Origin: Apostichopus japonicus
Lineage: Eukaryota > Echinodermata > Holothuroidea > Aspidochirotida > Stichopodidae
DNA: 64,000 nucleotides
Reading direction: 5' to 3'
NCBI RefSeq assembly: GCF_037975245.1
Contig: NC_092563.1
Location: forward strand, 14,684,001-14,748,000
A model generated the notes under the pieces. It made no database searches. It saw nothing but the letters and a program-made list of their open reading frames with translations, and was not told the origin of the DNA. A program made the position numbers and the translations under genes. Below, one piece after another: positions 35,301 to 50,300 of this stretch; position 1 is the first letter of the stretch; each line of letters starts with the position of its first letter.

Positions 35301-38300
35301 TCACTTAAACAATGATAGTTGTTGGGTTTACTTCACCTTAAATATTTAACAGTCTCTAAGTCGGCTGGTTGGCATATGGTCAGTCAGGACTTTGTCAACA
35401 ATTGTAAGGAAAATCTGTCAAGTCAAGAGTATTAAAAGAAGTGTAGTTCCAACAGTCTTGTCAAGTTTGAAAAGTCATCTCTGTCTATATCGATTAAATA
35501 CAGTAACACATCATGTATAAAAAATATTCAACTTTGATATGCAGTTGATACATAAAACAGATATATTGCTATAATCCTGACTATCCCACCTTTTTGTTTT
35601 ATGATCCAGCATTCACTTAATTTATATGGAAGCAAATTAAGCAACATTTTACATGAATTGGGCCTCCAATTGTTACCAAACCTGTTGAATAAGTTACTCT
35701 GAATAGGATTTTGTGATTGATCACACCAAAGCCAACCTCCTACATATATCCACCATGTGAAGGTTATGGAGGAGGAGAATTAGCAAATTAAAGAATTTGT
35801 TTTGATTCTTTCTCATATCAGAATTAATCATATATATGCACAGAAAAAAAGCAAATTTGAAAACCACAATGAGATAATATTACCTTTAAATGTACGCAAT
35901 TACTTCTGTTTTTTTGAAGTTCAACTTGACTAGCTAAACTGATGAAGAAGTTACATTCCAAATTTAATATTGAATTTTGGTATCAATCAACATGAAGATA
36001 AATTATCAAAATTAACTCCACTAATTAGTTTGTTTCAAATTTCTTGACAGTGCAAGGAGAATTAAGTAACTTCACAATGGCCTCGAGTCACAATACATCT
36101 TTTATGATTGTAGTTGCCTCCAGTGGCGGAGCGTCCATACAGTCAGGGGGGCGGATGCACCCCCCCCCCCATGACGGACTGAAATGGACTGCTGGCGCCC
36201 TTTCAGCTTTTTACCACTTTTTACTTATTCACGATTATTAACTTTTTTATTGCACTCTCATCTACCTATTGACATTTGTCATTGACTATTGACATTTTTT
36301 GGCGTGACACGTATTTATTCTTCGTTTATCTGCAAATTAACAAGGCCTGGAAAGGGTAATTTCCGGCAATGTAGGGAGTATCTTTACTCAAAAAATGTCT
36401 GTACGCTCCGCGCCAACCTGTGTTGGCGCTCCGCTTAGATAGCATCAAAAGCGCCCCTACAGACCATTCTCGACCCCCCTGACCAATACTCCTAGCTCCG
36501 CCACTGGTTGCCTTCCTGTTAACCTTAAGCAATTATTTTACAGTTGAAGGAATTGTTAACTTCAAAGAGCTAGTTAGTTTCCAATTTCATTGTTCAAGAA
36601 GCATTAAATAACTTCAAAATGGCCACGTGTTGCAATACATCTCGAACTATTATAATTGCCTCCTGTTTGGTTAAAGCAATTATTTTACAGTTGTGGGATT
36701 TATTCAGTAACTAAATTAACTATTTTTACATCTCCTCTCAATTAATAGAGTTGCACTAAGCATACACAAGACCAATTGAAGTAAATTTGGTTTAATTTTT
36801 TTCATGATTGTAGAAAATTAATAATTATCTCAGGTATCTTGTTTCATAGAAGAATCTAAATTTAGTAACTGGTGCAGATTGGCTTTCGAGGGGTAGGAGG
36901 AGGAGGGAGTGGGGGGGGGGGATGGTGGTCAAGAGAGAAATTGGACAAGTCTGGATTTTCAGTTTCAGTTTTTCAGTTTAATAAACTTAATAGGTTACCT
37001 CACGCAACTTTACAATGTTGGCATTCGTTCTCCAGTTCTGTTATGGCAATTGGTATACAATATGACTGCTTTTAATGTATCATTGCCAGTACTTCAATTT
37101 GTCATTATTTATGCCTTCACAGGTGACACTACCTATGTTGATTTTACGATCCTTGTAACTGCTCAGGCGACACTGGAGTGGACTATGAGAGCGTACCCAT
37201 ACCTTGCAGTTGTTCCAGCGGATGCCCCTAACGATGCCTGCGTTTATACACTCAGTGCCTCTGTGGATGGTGAAGAGACCGAGGTTAACTACTTCCTCCG
37301 AACAAGTCAGTACCTCCATTAATTTAATAAACCAGGGATAATTCAGACTTGGCTGAAGTAGATAGTGGCTGAAGTAAGAGAAAGTTGTCGTCAATCTTTT
37401 TTTTGGTCAAAAGTTTGTGTTATATTTTGAATGCATCTGGCAATCACAGAGTAAAATGATGTCATCATGGCAATTGAGCTCTTTATAATGTCCAAGCCAT
37501 TTATCCAGAGAGGAAAATCAAATGTCTTGTTTATATTTTAATGAAATCCTAAAGTTAGTTTAGATAAACATTGATAGCATAGGTTAATATTCCAATGAAA
37601 TTACCATAGTTCTAGGATAACTCCAGAAGAAGGTTAAAATATAGGAAAGGAAAGCCTTTGAACTTAAGGACATCCTCCGTTAGGACATCACAGACCAGAC
37701 AATTTTTTCCACTTCCTGGAGTGAGGAAAGGTTTAGCCTGTCAAACCAAGCATATCTCTATTTAGGGATAAGATACTGAGATACGATGGTGTTTAATTAG
37801 CAGTAATGTGGAAGATATTATGCTCTTTAAGAATGTATATCCCTTTAACTTCCTGTTCTTATCTTCTAGACAAATTTATATTTCATCATTTAGTTGTAGT
37901 ACTGTAATAATAATAAGTAATATTTATATAGCGCATAATCAACGAAGCTGCTCAAAGCACATTACAAATGTAAAACCAAAAAACAAATAGTAACAAAAAC
38001 CTAAATATTAAATATATAGAACCAATAAGGCCTAAAATGTAAAAGCCTATTTAGCAACAATATAAAAAAAAACCTGTACTAAATGATAATAAAAAATATA
38101 TATATATATAAAGAAAAAAACCCTGAACGCATATAGTCCAAAACAAATTCAGAAGTATGTAAATAGTAAAATAGTTAGTTGTTAGAGCCGTAAATTTGGC
38201 ACCACAAGATCTGTTTTCAGATATGCCTTACAAAAGATCATAAATGCATCTTGAAATCCAATTTTTTAATAATTTTCCTTTTGAATATTTGCGATTAGAG

Positions 38301-41300
38301 ATTTGAACTCTCATTCTCTCTCTCTTTGCTGTTGTTTTTATTATACAGCAAGTGTGGATGGATTAGGCAGGTTCAGGGTGGACCAAAGCACTGGATGTGT
38401 GTTAACCGTTGTAACAGAGAATTCTGATGAATTTGTAGAAGAGGACATCTTCATTTTAAGTGTCTATGCTACTGCTGGGGGAGAAACACTCAATGCAGAA
38501 GTTCAGGTCTTTGGAGTGGCTCATGATCCACAGTTTACTGAAGAAGTTTACCAGGCATATGTGTTGGAGGAGTCAAGCAGTCCCCAGACGTAAGTATCAG
38601 TCAATTTAAAATCTATTCAGTCATATATATAAGCCAACAGACAGGGCAAATTTTGTAACGGTCGTCTGATGGTCCGAGACGACCGAACTAAGAATCAGGT
38701 TTGGAGGTCGTCTGGCAGATCACGACTGGTTGTTTTACATGAAATTTAGATTGCATTATGTAAAGATAGTACCGCTAAATAGGTATGATAAAATAGGTAC
38801 CCATCTCCATCAATTTGGAAATAATGATTTTAAAGAATGTAAGATACTTATAGTGGTTATGATCCACACGAAAGGGAGGTGTACCGAACCCAAAGCTAGT
38901 GTTCTAGCCACGGAACATACACATCTCTCCTACAGTACAAATATTGGTTGTTCTTGCTGTTTTGCTAATGTTCAGACCACCAGATTTGCTTTTGGGCAAG
39001 AAAGTTTAAGAACTGGTTGTCTGAGGTGGACAACCAGAAAAATCCTTTGGTATTTGCCCTGACTGATCATTATCAAGGAGACAGAAGAGTTAAAGCCAAA
39101 ATGTTATGGCAGCCACAAGGGCTTAAAGAGGAATAATTAAAACTTCCAGTTAAAATGGATGTTAAGAGTTGCTGTTTTAGTTACAAATTAACCATATATG
39201 AATCAGAATTAAACCACAATTTAAACATCCCAAGTGTTGCTTTTTCCCCTTGAAGTACCACTTAAGAATGTTGGTATTTGTCCTTAATTAACTTCAGATG
39301 GACCTTGATATCTTTCTAATTGCATAAACAATAAAGTATACTCTACTAGAGAGAAAATCTTAATAAGCACTGACTACAATGGTGTTACAATTATGCTCAG
39401 TGATCTTACGATATATTCGAGTATATAAGCTAAATATTATTTTCAAATATGTGGCAGGTTGGCATGCTTGATTTGGCATGATCCTTTTGCTAAAATATGT
39501 CCACATTTCAGTGAGAGCTTGAAGAGGGCTGTGCTCTTCTTATCTTCAACCGCACCCCCGCTCCCACCCACCCGTCCACACACCCCTCTTTTCCCTGAAA
39601 CACACTTCCTTCTTTCTTAGCCACTTCTTAGGAAGAAACTGGAAAGAAAATGGAATATCTGGTGAACTGGAAGGACTATAGCACAAGAGTAGAACTTGTA
39701 ATATCATAGTCATATGTTTGTATGCTATATACCAGTATTTTCTGTGAAAGATATTGTCCCTAGTACTACTGTATATCATCTTTTACAAGCTCAAAGTCTT
39801 TATCATTCTCTATTTGCATGATCTTCCAAAATAAATATAGGACTTTGGAGCTAAATATTTCTAATTTGCATTGACAACAGTTTGTAGGCTCATAAAATAA
39901 GTCAACACACACTGTAATTGTTTACTTTTGTTAGTATTACACTCTACTGACTCACACAATATAGCAGAAGGTGATTTATATAGCAAGCATACTGTGTATT
40001 AAATTTTAAAATGAAAGATCGTTAATGGAATGTAACGGTTACTTAGGATCAAGGTGGGGTGTCTAATATTTCAAAGAAGTGACGTGTGGGTATGACTTAT
40101 ATATACTTAGGTGACTTGCGGTTTAATTTAGTAAATACTATATTACCACTTTAACCATAATAATAAGTCATACTATTAAAGAGCTGTTAATCGACACAAA
40201 AGTTTATACAATTTTTTTTCCATTTTTTCTCTTGACTATTCTTGTGGACCAGTTAGAATTTTTATTGCCGAAAAATGTGGAATGTTAAAATATGTATGCA
40301 GTGCAGAATGATCCATTGTTAAGATTATATGTTAAAAATTTGCAGCAAAATTGAAAAAAAATTCCATCAAAACAAATGAACAATTTGTCATATAGTTGAA
40401 AGTTGGCCAAATGAAAAAGAATCAGCAGCCTTCAACAGTTTGATTTATAACAGCAAACATGAATTGTTGACATATATCTGGAAAGTGCACCAAATGATCA
40501 AATTTGAAACTTATGATTTTCAATATTTTTAAAACAAATTACAAACTTGGTAATATTCTGCTATTCTGTTGAAGTCAAAAAAGTTGTAAGTTTTATCCAA
40601 ATCTATGTCAACATATATATGAATAGAGATTTCTTTGCTAAATTTCCATTTTTGTCAAAAAAAAACCTAAGTTAAATTACACAGCTCACATCACATTGAC
40701 AATATCATATGGGTAACATTGTAAGGCCTTGTATCTGTAGATGCCTATCATAGAAGTTAAACTGAATCCTTACAGTATTGTTTGTGACAGGTATTACCAA
40801 AGATAATCTGCTGGACATTCAAACAATGGTCATTCAAGGTGAAACTTTTGCAAGCAATTCATTGGTGCATCTTCCAAAACATCATTGTTGTGACCTTTAA
40901 TTATTAAAAGATTACACCCACCCCTTCCATGTATCGGAATAGTGTAAGCACCTTGTAGCATGCTATGGTAATTGCGGGAGAGTGGTGATTTTGGTGATGA
41001 CGGTGTTCAATGCATGGTGATGGTAATGATGATGATGGAATTGTTGACAATGATGGTAATGATAGCGATGTTGATGGTGGTTGTGATGATGGTGGTGAGC
41101 ATGCATGATGATGGTTATGATGGTGATGTTAATGATGATGATGGTGATGATGATGGTGTTGGTGATGATAGTAGCCTAATGGTGTTGATGGTGATGGTGT
41201 TGGTTAACTTGGTAATGATAATGATAATGATGATGGAAGTGGTGGCGGTAATGATTATGATGGAAGTTGGTGATGATAGTGGTGGTTGTGGCAGTGATAA

Positions 41301-44300
41301 TAGTGGTTAATTGTAGAAAAAATGACTCAAAAAATCCAATATTTTTGTCATAGTAATAATGACTTATGGAATATTTGGATGATGATGATAGTGGTGGCCG
41401 ACAATCATTTCATGATTTCAATGCATAAGTCGACCAGTGTTGTCATGATTACAACATTTATAATTCCCATTTTTTTCCCCTTTCTGTCTTTACTGTACCA
41501 TTACCTCCATTCAGGGTGATAACAGTGGAGGCAAACTCCTTTAATATCAAACTAGCTGTAGACTATTACTTGGAGCCTTTGTGTGCAAACTGTCCCCCAA
41601 GCAGCATTGATCAAGTGAGCGGTGTGGTCACTCTAGAAACGACTGTTGACCGGGAGAGCCTCCCCTCATACTTCTTACTCGTTACTGCTCGCGAGAGGCC
41701 TCAGACTGGCGTAGGACGTGAGAGTACAGCGAGGGTAAGCGTCACACATTTTCTGGGTTTCTTTGGACACAAGAATATTGAACATCATTCCTGAAGAATA
41801 ATTAGACAGGAATTTGTGGAGGTGGGAGGAAGGAGGAGTACAGGGGTCAACCGAGTACAATATTTGGTCACCTCCATTCGAACTCTTTTTCCTACTACCA
41901 GTATTAGTAATTAGGTTATCACATTAGAAGCATAGCCTAGAAACTTTTCTCCAATTTACTATAAGTTTTGCTTTGTTCTTTGAAGTGAAATTTGCCTATT
42001 CCAGCTAATAATCAGGTATCTTCTATGAAATTTACAAAGAATGAATTGAGTTTCAATTTTTTTTTTATTCTTTATTTTTTTAAATTAAAATTAATGTGGC
42101 ACGTAAGACAGAGTCATTGATAAGTAGGGTGAGCTGTAGTTTTGGTTTCTATGTTTGTGGAAATATAACCTACCTTACAAGTGTGGTGGAAGCCATAAAA
42201 TTGATTACTATGAAACTGTTGGGAATAATATTGTAAATGTAATATTAGTAATGAAATGTGACTTGTAATATGAACTTAGATAAAATATATTCCACTTTGC
42301 TCTTACAGTTAAAAATTGCAAAATTACCCTCTTTGAATAATATTCTCAATTTGATGTTCATGTTTGTTTAAAGGTAATGTTTTTCTATGAGATATTTAAA
42401 CATGGAGAGAATAAACTGCAACAATTACCACATTTTGCTGTAGTTGTTTTTAACTGCAAATAAATTTACCATTATTTTCAAAACAAACATTTATGTTTAT
42501 CTACTCTTAGAAACAAGATAATGAGATGGTGTTTCCTACTAACATGTTGAGCTAGCTTTTATCTTTACTGTAGGTTTTGTTACATGCATCTGCTATTGGA
42601 ATATTCCCCAAATTTTGTTAGAAACTCATATTTTCCAACACTACTGCAGGCTACATCCTGTGACTTGTAACCTGCTCAAGGATTCTATCAAAACGTGCAG
42701 CATTACATATTAAAGCACTTCTTGGCTCGATTGATCAAAATAGGGAATCTTTTACTTTTGATTTTTCTTGTTTTCTTTAAGTTTTAAATATTCAACTAAA
42801 TCCCTTATTTTTACCCCCCTTTCTTTTTCTTCAGTTCCATTTTGTTCTGTTTTATCCAGTTTGTTTCAATTTTAAAACCCCTCGCCTCTGATGTATAATC
42901 TGCAGACCACATTCTCATTCTTTCCCTTTACAGATCAATGTCATAGTACTAGACGTAAACGATTGCTCACCAGAGTTTGTTGGCTTATCAAATCTCTACG
43001 TAGAAGTCCCTGAAACTGAAACACTGGCGATTTTTACCTGTGAGTGGCTTCAATATTTCTGTTCAAGTCCTTCAGTGTGGCCCTTATTACAGTCATTCTT
43101 TTTTCCCCATACATCTTTGTCTGCTCTGTGAACAGCATTGAACATCGTAACATAATTGAAAAGAATCATCCACTTTTATAGGAAAGTCTCCACAAATTAG
43201 GATTAACCCATGTGGCTTTAACTTTCAAATTCGAGTTTCTCTGTTTTAGACTATGTTGGTCGTAGATTCTAGATTAGCTGTATAAAAAAGTTTCTTGAGG
43301 TCTACGTAATCGACCTGCCTTGGTCCTAAAATGACCTCTTTTTACCAATTAGTCTGCAAAGCCTGCCACATATTTTTTACTGTACGGGGGCCTTTGTGTG
43401 AACGCTGTATGATTAACTAAACTGTAGACACAAACATATTTTCACACAGTGTTAACATAAAGAGCCTAATGGTGTTAAGAAGCTATGCAGGCTAATTGTA
43501 CAGCCCGAGGTCGATTTATGACTGTGGTAGGTCGATTACATAATCATAAAACTTTCCTAGCTATAGCGTGCTATAATTGGAGCCAATAAAGCAGATCTTT
43601 ATGTATATAGCTTCATATGAAAGACGTTGTTCCGTATGTAGCATTTTCTTTGTTTGGAAGGTAGGGGTTGGGTGGGTGGGGGGCATGGGGGGGGGTTTGG
43701 AGATGGATGGGAACTGAAGAGGAGATGTAGAATTAGGAATAGACTATATTCTTTGTGATGGATACGATGTGGGTGGTGTTCTTTAACGTGTACATGCAAC
43801 CTTACTTGATCATTCCAGCTGGTCTCATAGACCTGAGCATATATATATATATATATATATGTGGTAAATCTCTCAGATAAACGTTAAATCTTTCAATAAT
43901 ATTAGTAGTATATTGGTTGCCCAAGGAATAACTTACTAATTATCCTGTGAGAAAATTGCTATGCAAAATGGTCAAATAGCTAGACTAAATGCAAGATTAT
44001 ACTTCATCAAGTGCACCAATTAGTCATACCAATATTTATCAATTATGACGAATTACTGAAATTCTAATGCCTGAAAACTGCTATGCAAAAATCTGAACTC
44101 TTTATAAATCCTTAATTATGGTCCGATGAATGACCATGGCAATCTTGTTAACGATCAGTCCTGCAATGCTGGTATTTGGATGACCTGTTTTGAGCACTTG
44201 AACCCTATGCTGTTTTTCGTCAGTCTATTACAATATGGGAGATGACACACTTCTGCCTCTCTTTCTACCATGTGTAGCCTAATCTCAGGTTTTGCATCAA

Positions 44301-47300
44301 ATCGCATAGGCAGATATAGCATGTAGGCACTTGCAGGTTTAATTTTGCTACCTTAATGCCAGCACTTGGTATTTGCTAGAGAAAAAAAATAAGTCTTTTT
44401 ATTGAAGAAAGAATTTCGATATATTATGATTTTTTTGTGTGCTATAATCTAGTTTCCCTCTTGTGTCGTAATTTCAGTACCGGTCTCAGATTGTGACGAT
44501 GGTGTGAATGCAGAGCTGAACTACACTCTGGATGGTCAAGGCGCACCTTTCTTCTACGTGGATGACAATATCCTCTATTCTAACGGTCAATTAGACTTTG
44601 ACAGGAACATCCCTCCTCGATACACTTTCTCCCTTACAGCGACCGATGGTGGAGACCCCCCTCTCTCCAGCAGTATCGACGTAATAGTGGAAGTTTCCGC
44701 AGAAGAGGACGAACTTCCTGAGTTTAATCCTGACGGTTACTCTTACATCATCGATGAGAGAGTCAATGGAGAAATCGACATCGGTGCTGTCTATGCCAAC
44801 GATCCCGACAGACCCGTGACTGGACCCGTCACGTATAGCATCGATCCTGGTACCCATTTCAGAATTTCACCTGGCTCAGGTAAAACCTCTGGTTGCTGAA
44901 TACTTGGAATACTTTCTTAGTAGGGTGAATTACTGCAGGAAATAGACAAAAGCTCTCATCTATCAGTGGTTCTGGGAATTACAATGCTGGTTTTGTTTGA
45001 TGTATTTATTAATTTAATTGGGTATAGATGCAGCACTTGGCAAACTCTTCATAGATCAGTCACTGATTAAAGATAGTTTGCTGTTATGAAATATTTCTTG
45101 CCTATCTCCCACCGTAATCAATCTTAAAGGCATTGAAGACTCGCCCCAAACCGTGTGCGGTGCTCTGAAAAAGTTAACTTTCCGTTGCTTGCAAGTGAAG
45201 TCTTTCTTGTCGCTACAAAATGCAGACAGTAATGAAATGTGATACCTTGTTATCTTTTATCTGGACCTGAGATGTCCATCCCTGCTATGTACACTGTGTT
45301 GTGGGTATTGACCGTAGCTGTATGTATTGACTGTACACTAGTGTCTAATTACCAACGGTAGCAAGCTGTGTGTGTGTATTTTCTGGGATCGATGGTGGTG
45401 TCTAACACATCTGTTACACTCATTCGAAACTAGGTCAGATTACCGGCAACAGTCGTTTCTTTGTGCACGAGTCTTCACTCCGCAGGGGGGGGGGGTAGAG
45501 GGGGTGAATGGAGCCATCTATGCATTCTATCCGGAGTGTATAGCCTAGTGGTTAACACCGGCATCTCCCAGTCATGAGATCCCCGGTTCGATTCCCCGCC
45601 GACAGCAATGTGTGTCGTCTGGCAAGGGTGTTGTTCAATAACAACATCCCGACATGGACGTTAAATGGATGTGTGCCGAGAGATTGGCTTCGGTCAGCTT
45701 GCGAGTCTAAAAGCCTCCATGGCTTCTTTCGCGAGTTCCTGCTTGCGGGAAGATCACATATACATACATACATATCCCAGACACAATATTATTAACCATA
45801 AAATAACAGGAGTACCAAACACTAGTTTAAAATGTGCATTGCTATAAGGAGGTAAACAATTTTGTGCAAAATGTTTGGTTCTTTTTGCGAACAATGACCA
45901 AATGACAAATCAAGACTAAAAACAAAGATTGACCTGTCTTTATTTACCAAATAGCCAACAGCGCTAACAATAATTAGCACTAAAATGCTCCAGCATGCAC
46001 CAGTCTAAATGTTCTGTGCATATTTTGGTAGACTGGATGTTTTTTTTAAGACTTTAAGCACCTTTTTTTTTGTCGTTGTTGTTGTAGACTATTATGAGTT
46101 TAGATTAGGAATCAGAAAGCTGTTACAATTTTGAATTGTGTAACTCAAAGTGTCATAAAAATAAGATAGGTCAAAATCAATTACTGACAGAGTTGAAGGC
46201 CATTTGACACCCCCTGCAAACCACCCCCCCCCACTCCATATACTGTATACAACTACAACAAACACAATTGATTTCTAGTGGTATCAAGTAGAATATCATG
46301 GTGTTATAATATTGAATAATGTGAAATTCAAGTTTTCTGTTAGCTTTTTCATGCCGTCTGCTGTGCTATACATTTCATTTATCGCAGGTCGTGAAATGAC
46401 AAATCAGACACCTATCACCTTCTTTAGAGGTAGTGAAGGAAGTAATGGTAATGATTGGGTGTGGGGGGGTGGGGGTGGGGGAGGTGTATCTTGGCAAGCA
46501 AAGGTAGCAAAGTGTCCAATCAGGATCCGGCTCAATACATTGTTACACACTAAACTTATGTTGAGCATGTTCGTCCACTTTGCACACAATGTATCTCTCT
46601 CTGTAATTCAGAATTGTTGTTAATATGATAACTACACAACATAAAATGTAACATTAGATTATTTTTTTTCTGTTTGTTCATCACAAATCTCCCAGGAGGT
46701 TGAGTTAACCTGCGGCGTCGACCACTAAAATGTGTTACAAAATGGGATTCCCCCCCCCCCCCAGTCGGTGAAAACCTTTAGGAGTTCAGTTGAATCTTGA
46801 AAAACAAAAGCCCTCAAGCAAACAACTGGTTGGCAGGGTTTAAAGTGGGAAGTGTTGGGCTTCTCTCTTGTCTTTAGTCCTGATTCATGCAACATGATGA
46901 TACTAACTTATCAAATTTCTTGATTGGCTTTAAAGGTGTGATAACTTGGCTACAGGGCACACCCCAAGAGGACGAATACAGCCTGACCGTAAGTGCAACA
47001 AGTAACACAGATACCACTTCCACTGATTTCATAGTGTTTTTGAACGACCTTAACGACAACGCTCCAGTGTTTGGAGGCTGCAACGACTTGGATGCCACCG
47101 TCTCTGAGGCAGCTGAGAATGGTGACTTCGTAATCCAGGTAATTCATTGGTAAACCGATTGCACAGGCCTTTGTTATCATGTGCTCTACTAGGTTTGGTC
47201 AGCAAATATCACAAAAAAACAGGTTCTGGTATTGATTGTAATATATACTGACGGATTTTGCAAAGGCTGAGTCCAAACGCTCAAAGTTCTTTAAACATTC

Positions 47301-50300
47301 ATAGTATATACTGGCACTGGTTTCAATTTCACCATCACTTTTTGACATATGAAATTGAAGCAGAAGGAACGTAAAAAGAATTCACCAACTATGGCATCAC
47401 AGATTCACAAATGTTCGCACCCCCCCCCCCTTCACCACGATATGACTTTTGCATCATGATATCTCTCCAATGGAGCAAGATTTGTTTTAGATATGTGAGA
47501 GAACTAGTTGTTCATAGGGGCAATCTGTATTGCCATAAGCTGAAGAAGATTTGTGGGTTTCTTTCTCCTTTAATGAAGTTACTCTCTTCCCAGCAAAAAA
47601 TGTACCCTAATTTTACCGCGGTAAACTATGGTAAATGTGTGGTAAATAGGGTAAATGTGTGGTAAAATTGTGGTAAAATCAACCGCGGTACATTTACCGC
47701 AGTTTTACCATGGTAATACCGCGGTAAAAGTATGGTAAAAGTGCGGTACATTTACTGCGGTAAATTTACCGCAGTTTTACCATGGTTTTACCGCGGTAAA
47801 AGTGTGGTACATTTACTACGGTAAATTTACCACAGTTTTACCATGGTATTACCGCGGTAAAAGTAGGGTAAAAGTGGGGTACATTTACCGCGGTAATTTT
47901 ACCGCAGTTTTACCATGGTTTTACCACGGTAAAAGTGTGGTACATTTACTACGGTAAATTTACCACAGTTTTACCATGGTATTACCGCGGTAAAAGTAGG
48001 GTAAAAGTGTGGTACATTTACCGCGGTAAATTTACCGCAGTTTTACCATGATATTACCACGGTATAAGTAGGGTAAAAGTGCGGTACATTTACTACGGTA
48101 AATTAACCACAGTTTTACCATGGTATTACCGCGGTAAAAGTAGGGTAAAAGCGTGGTACATTTACTACGGTAAATTTACCATAGTTTTACCATTATATTA
48201 CTGTAGTAAAAGTAGGGTAAGTTTATATGGTACATAAACTACATATGTGAAATTCCTACAATTGTGCTATGATTAACCACAGTAAAAATAGGGTAAAACT
48301 ATATGGTGCAATTATACTATGGTAAATTTACCATATTTGTACCATGATTTTACCACAGTAGAACATATATGGGTCACACTATGAAACAAGATGGTACATT
48401 TACAGCAATTTTCCATGATTTTGTCCCATATTTTTGCAATACTGATATGACAAACCTTTTGTTCTATTCATATCTTAATGTTGGCAATATTAATTACCTG
48501 TGGATATTAGTTGAATAAAGAAGAGAGACAAACTGCTATTCCTATATGTTATAGTATGCATCTCTTTTCCTAAAAAATAACAAACAGAGGATAGATACAT
48601 AGAGAATTCCTTCATGGAATCCCTGATATATTTGAGAAGAGACAACAATTAATTCTTTTTTCATTATTAGGGAGAACATAAAAGCCTTTAAAATGAAAAA
48701 AGAACTATATAAACTAGCACACATAAGGCATAGCTTCTGTGCCTCAACACTGTGGCACACAAAAATTGACCAATCAGTGTCCTCAGATTTGGGTATTCTC
48801 TGTCAGGTCCATTAAATGACTTGACAAGTCTATGTATCTATTTTTCACCCCGCTCCTTTCTCGTGGTAGGAAAGTGGCTACACGTGGAAAGCGGTACTCA
48901 CGTCCTTCGGAGGGGACGTTAAATTGCGGTCCCGGGAGCAGGACTACACACCCCTGCCTCGTTACTTCAGGGCACTATTCGAAAAGAGAAGGCGAGATTC
49001 GCCGGTGTCCTTCCACGCACAAAAACTTGGAACCTCAATAATTTCCGACTAAGGATTTCCTTAGTCTGCTGAAGCACCTTCGGGTGGAAGCGTAATACGA
49101 GGTGTATCATATCATATCATGATCAGAGTACTCTTTCTATTTAAAACAATTCTTTGAGGACAATAAGAGATGAAAAGTCCAATCTGGACTACCAATTAAG
49201 TCAAAAGAAGAGAGTCAGGAATCATACCATCTAGGGTAATTGAAATTCAACAAAGCTTTCTCATGTGTGAAACCTCCATGGATTTGATGAATTAAAAACT
49301 GTTGCATTCTACAACTGAGGACTTACATGTCAGGCTTACAACCATTACAATAAGGGTAAAGGCATATAGCCAAATTATGATGCAGTACACTGATGGGTGA
49401 AATTCAAAGAAATATATGGTATACATGCTGATTGAAGTTAGGACAAAATCATGCTCAATGTTAGGTAAAACTGTCCTACAATTAGTGTAAAATCATGGTA
49501 AATTGAGGTAAAACTAAGGTAAAAGCGTAGTAAATCTACGGTAAAATTGGGGTAAAAGCGTGGTAAAAGTATGGTAAATTGAGGTAAAACTAAGGTAAAA
49601 GTGTGGTAAATCTACGGTAAAATTGGGGTAAAAGAACGGTAAAACTGTGGTAAATTTAGGGTAAAAGTGTAGTAAATGCATGGTCAATCTAAGGTAAAAT
49701 TGGGGTAAAAGAACGGTAAACTGTGGTAAAAGCGTGGTAAATATATGGTAAAATTGGGGTAAAAGAACGGTAAAACTGTGGTAAATTTGGGGTAAAAGCG
49801 TAGTAAAAGTGTAGTAAAAGCGCGGTAAAAGTATGGTAACACCGTGGTAAATTGCGGTAAAATTGGGGTAAAAGTGAGGTAAAACCATGGTAAATTTGTG
49901 GTAATTTACTGCGGTAAACCGCGGTTTACCGCGTCCATAGGGCCAAAACACCACGGTAATGTACAACAAATTTACCGCGTTTTTACCCCGGTTTTACCGG
50001 GGTAAAAGTGTGGTATGTTACCGCGGTAAATTTGAGGTACATTTTTTCCTGGGTTTACTAGTTTAGAAGGTATAGCTCTAAAGGCAGAAAGTTATAATCT
50101 TTATGTGTCTTTATGAAAAAGTCAAAATCGAAAAAAAAAAAGGGAACATTTGAGTGTACTAGCTAGTGAATGTATTTATAATTGTAGCTATATTCTTGTG
50201 TTCAAAATATTTGTGTTAATTCATTCTTTGAGCAACTTGACCAAAGTTTTTTTTTTTAAACTTAATTCTTATGAAACACAGAGCAAATTTGGCATGGCAT

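Noticed and set aside
36872-37122. Exon 2 extended upstream along the open frame from 36909
   Set aside because: The frame crosses a G-run and intronic text; the acceptor at 37122 fits the phase of exon 1.
40972-41310. 112-codon Met/Val/Asp-rich frame
   Set aside because: Derived from the GAT/GGT microsatellite in cadherin intron 3.
45541-45600. Candidate tRNA gene
   Set aside because: A and B boxes are present, but the acceptor and anticodon stems do not pair convincingly and a SINE body follows.
49514-49969. 151-codon minus-strand frame rich in Phe, Leu, Pro and Thr
   Set aside because: It is a translation of the GGTAAA repeat arm of the foldback-like element; the protein merely repeats the motif.
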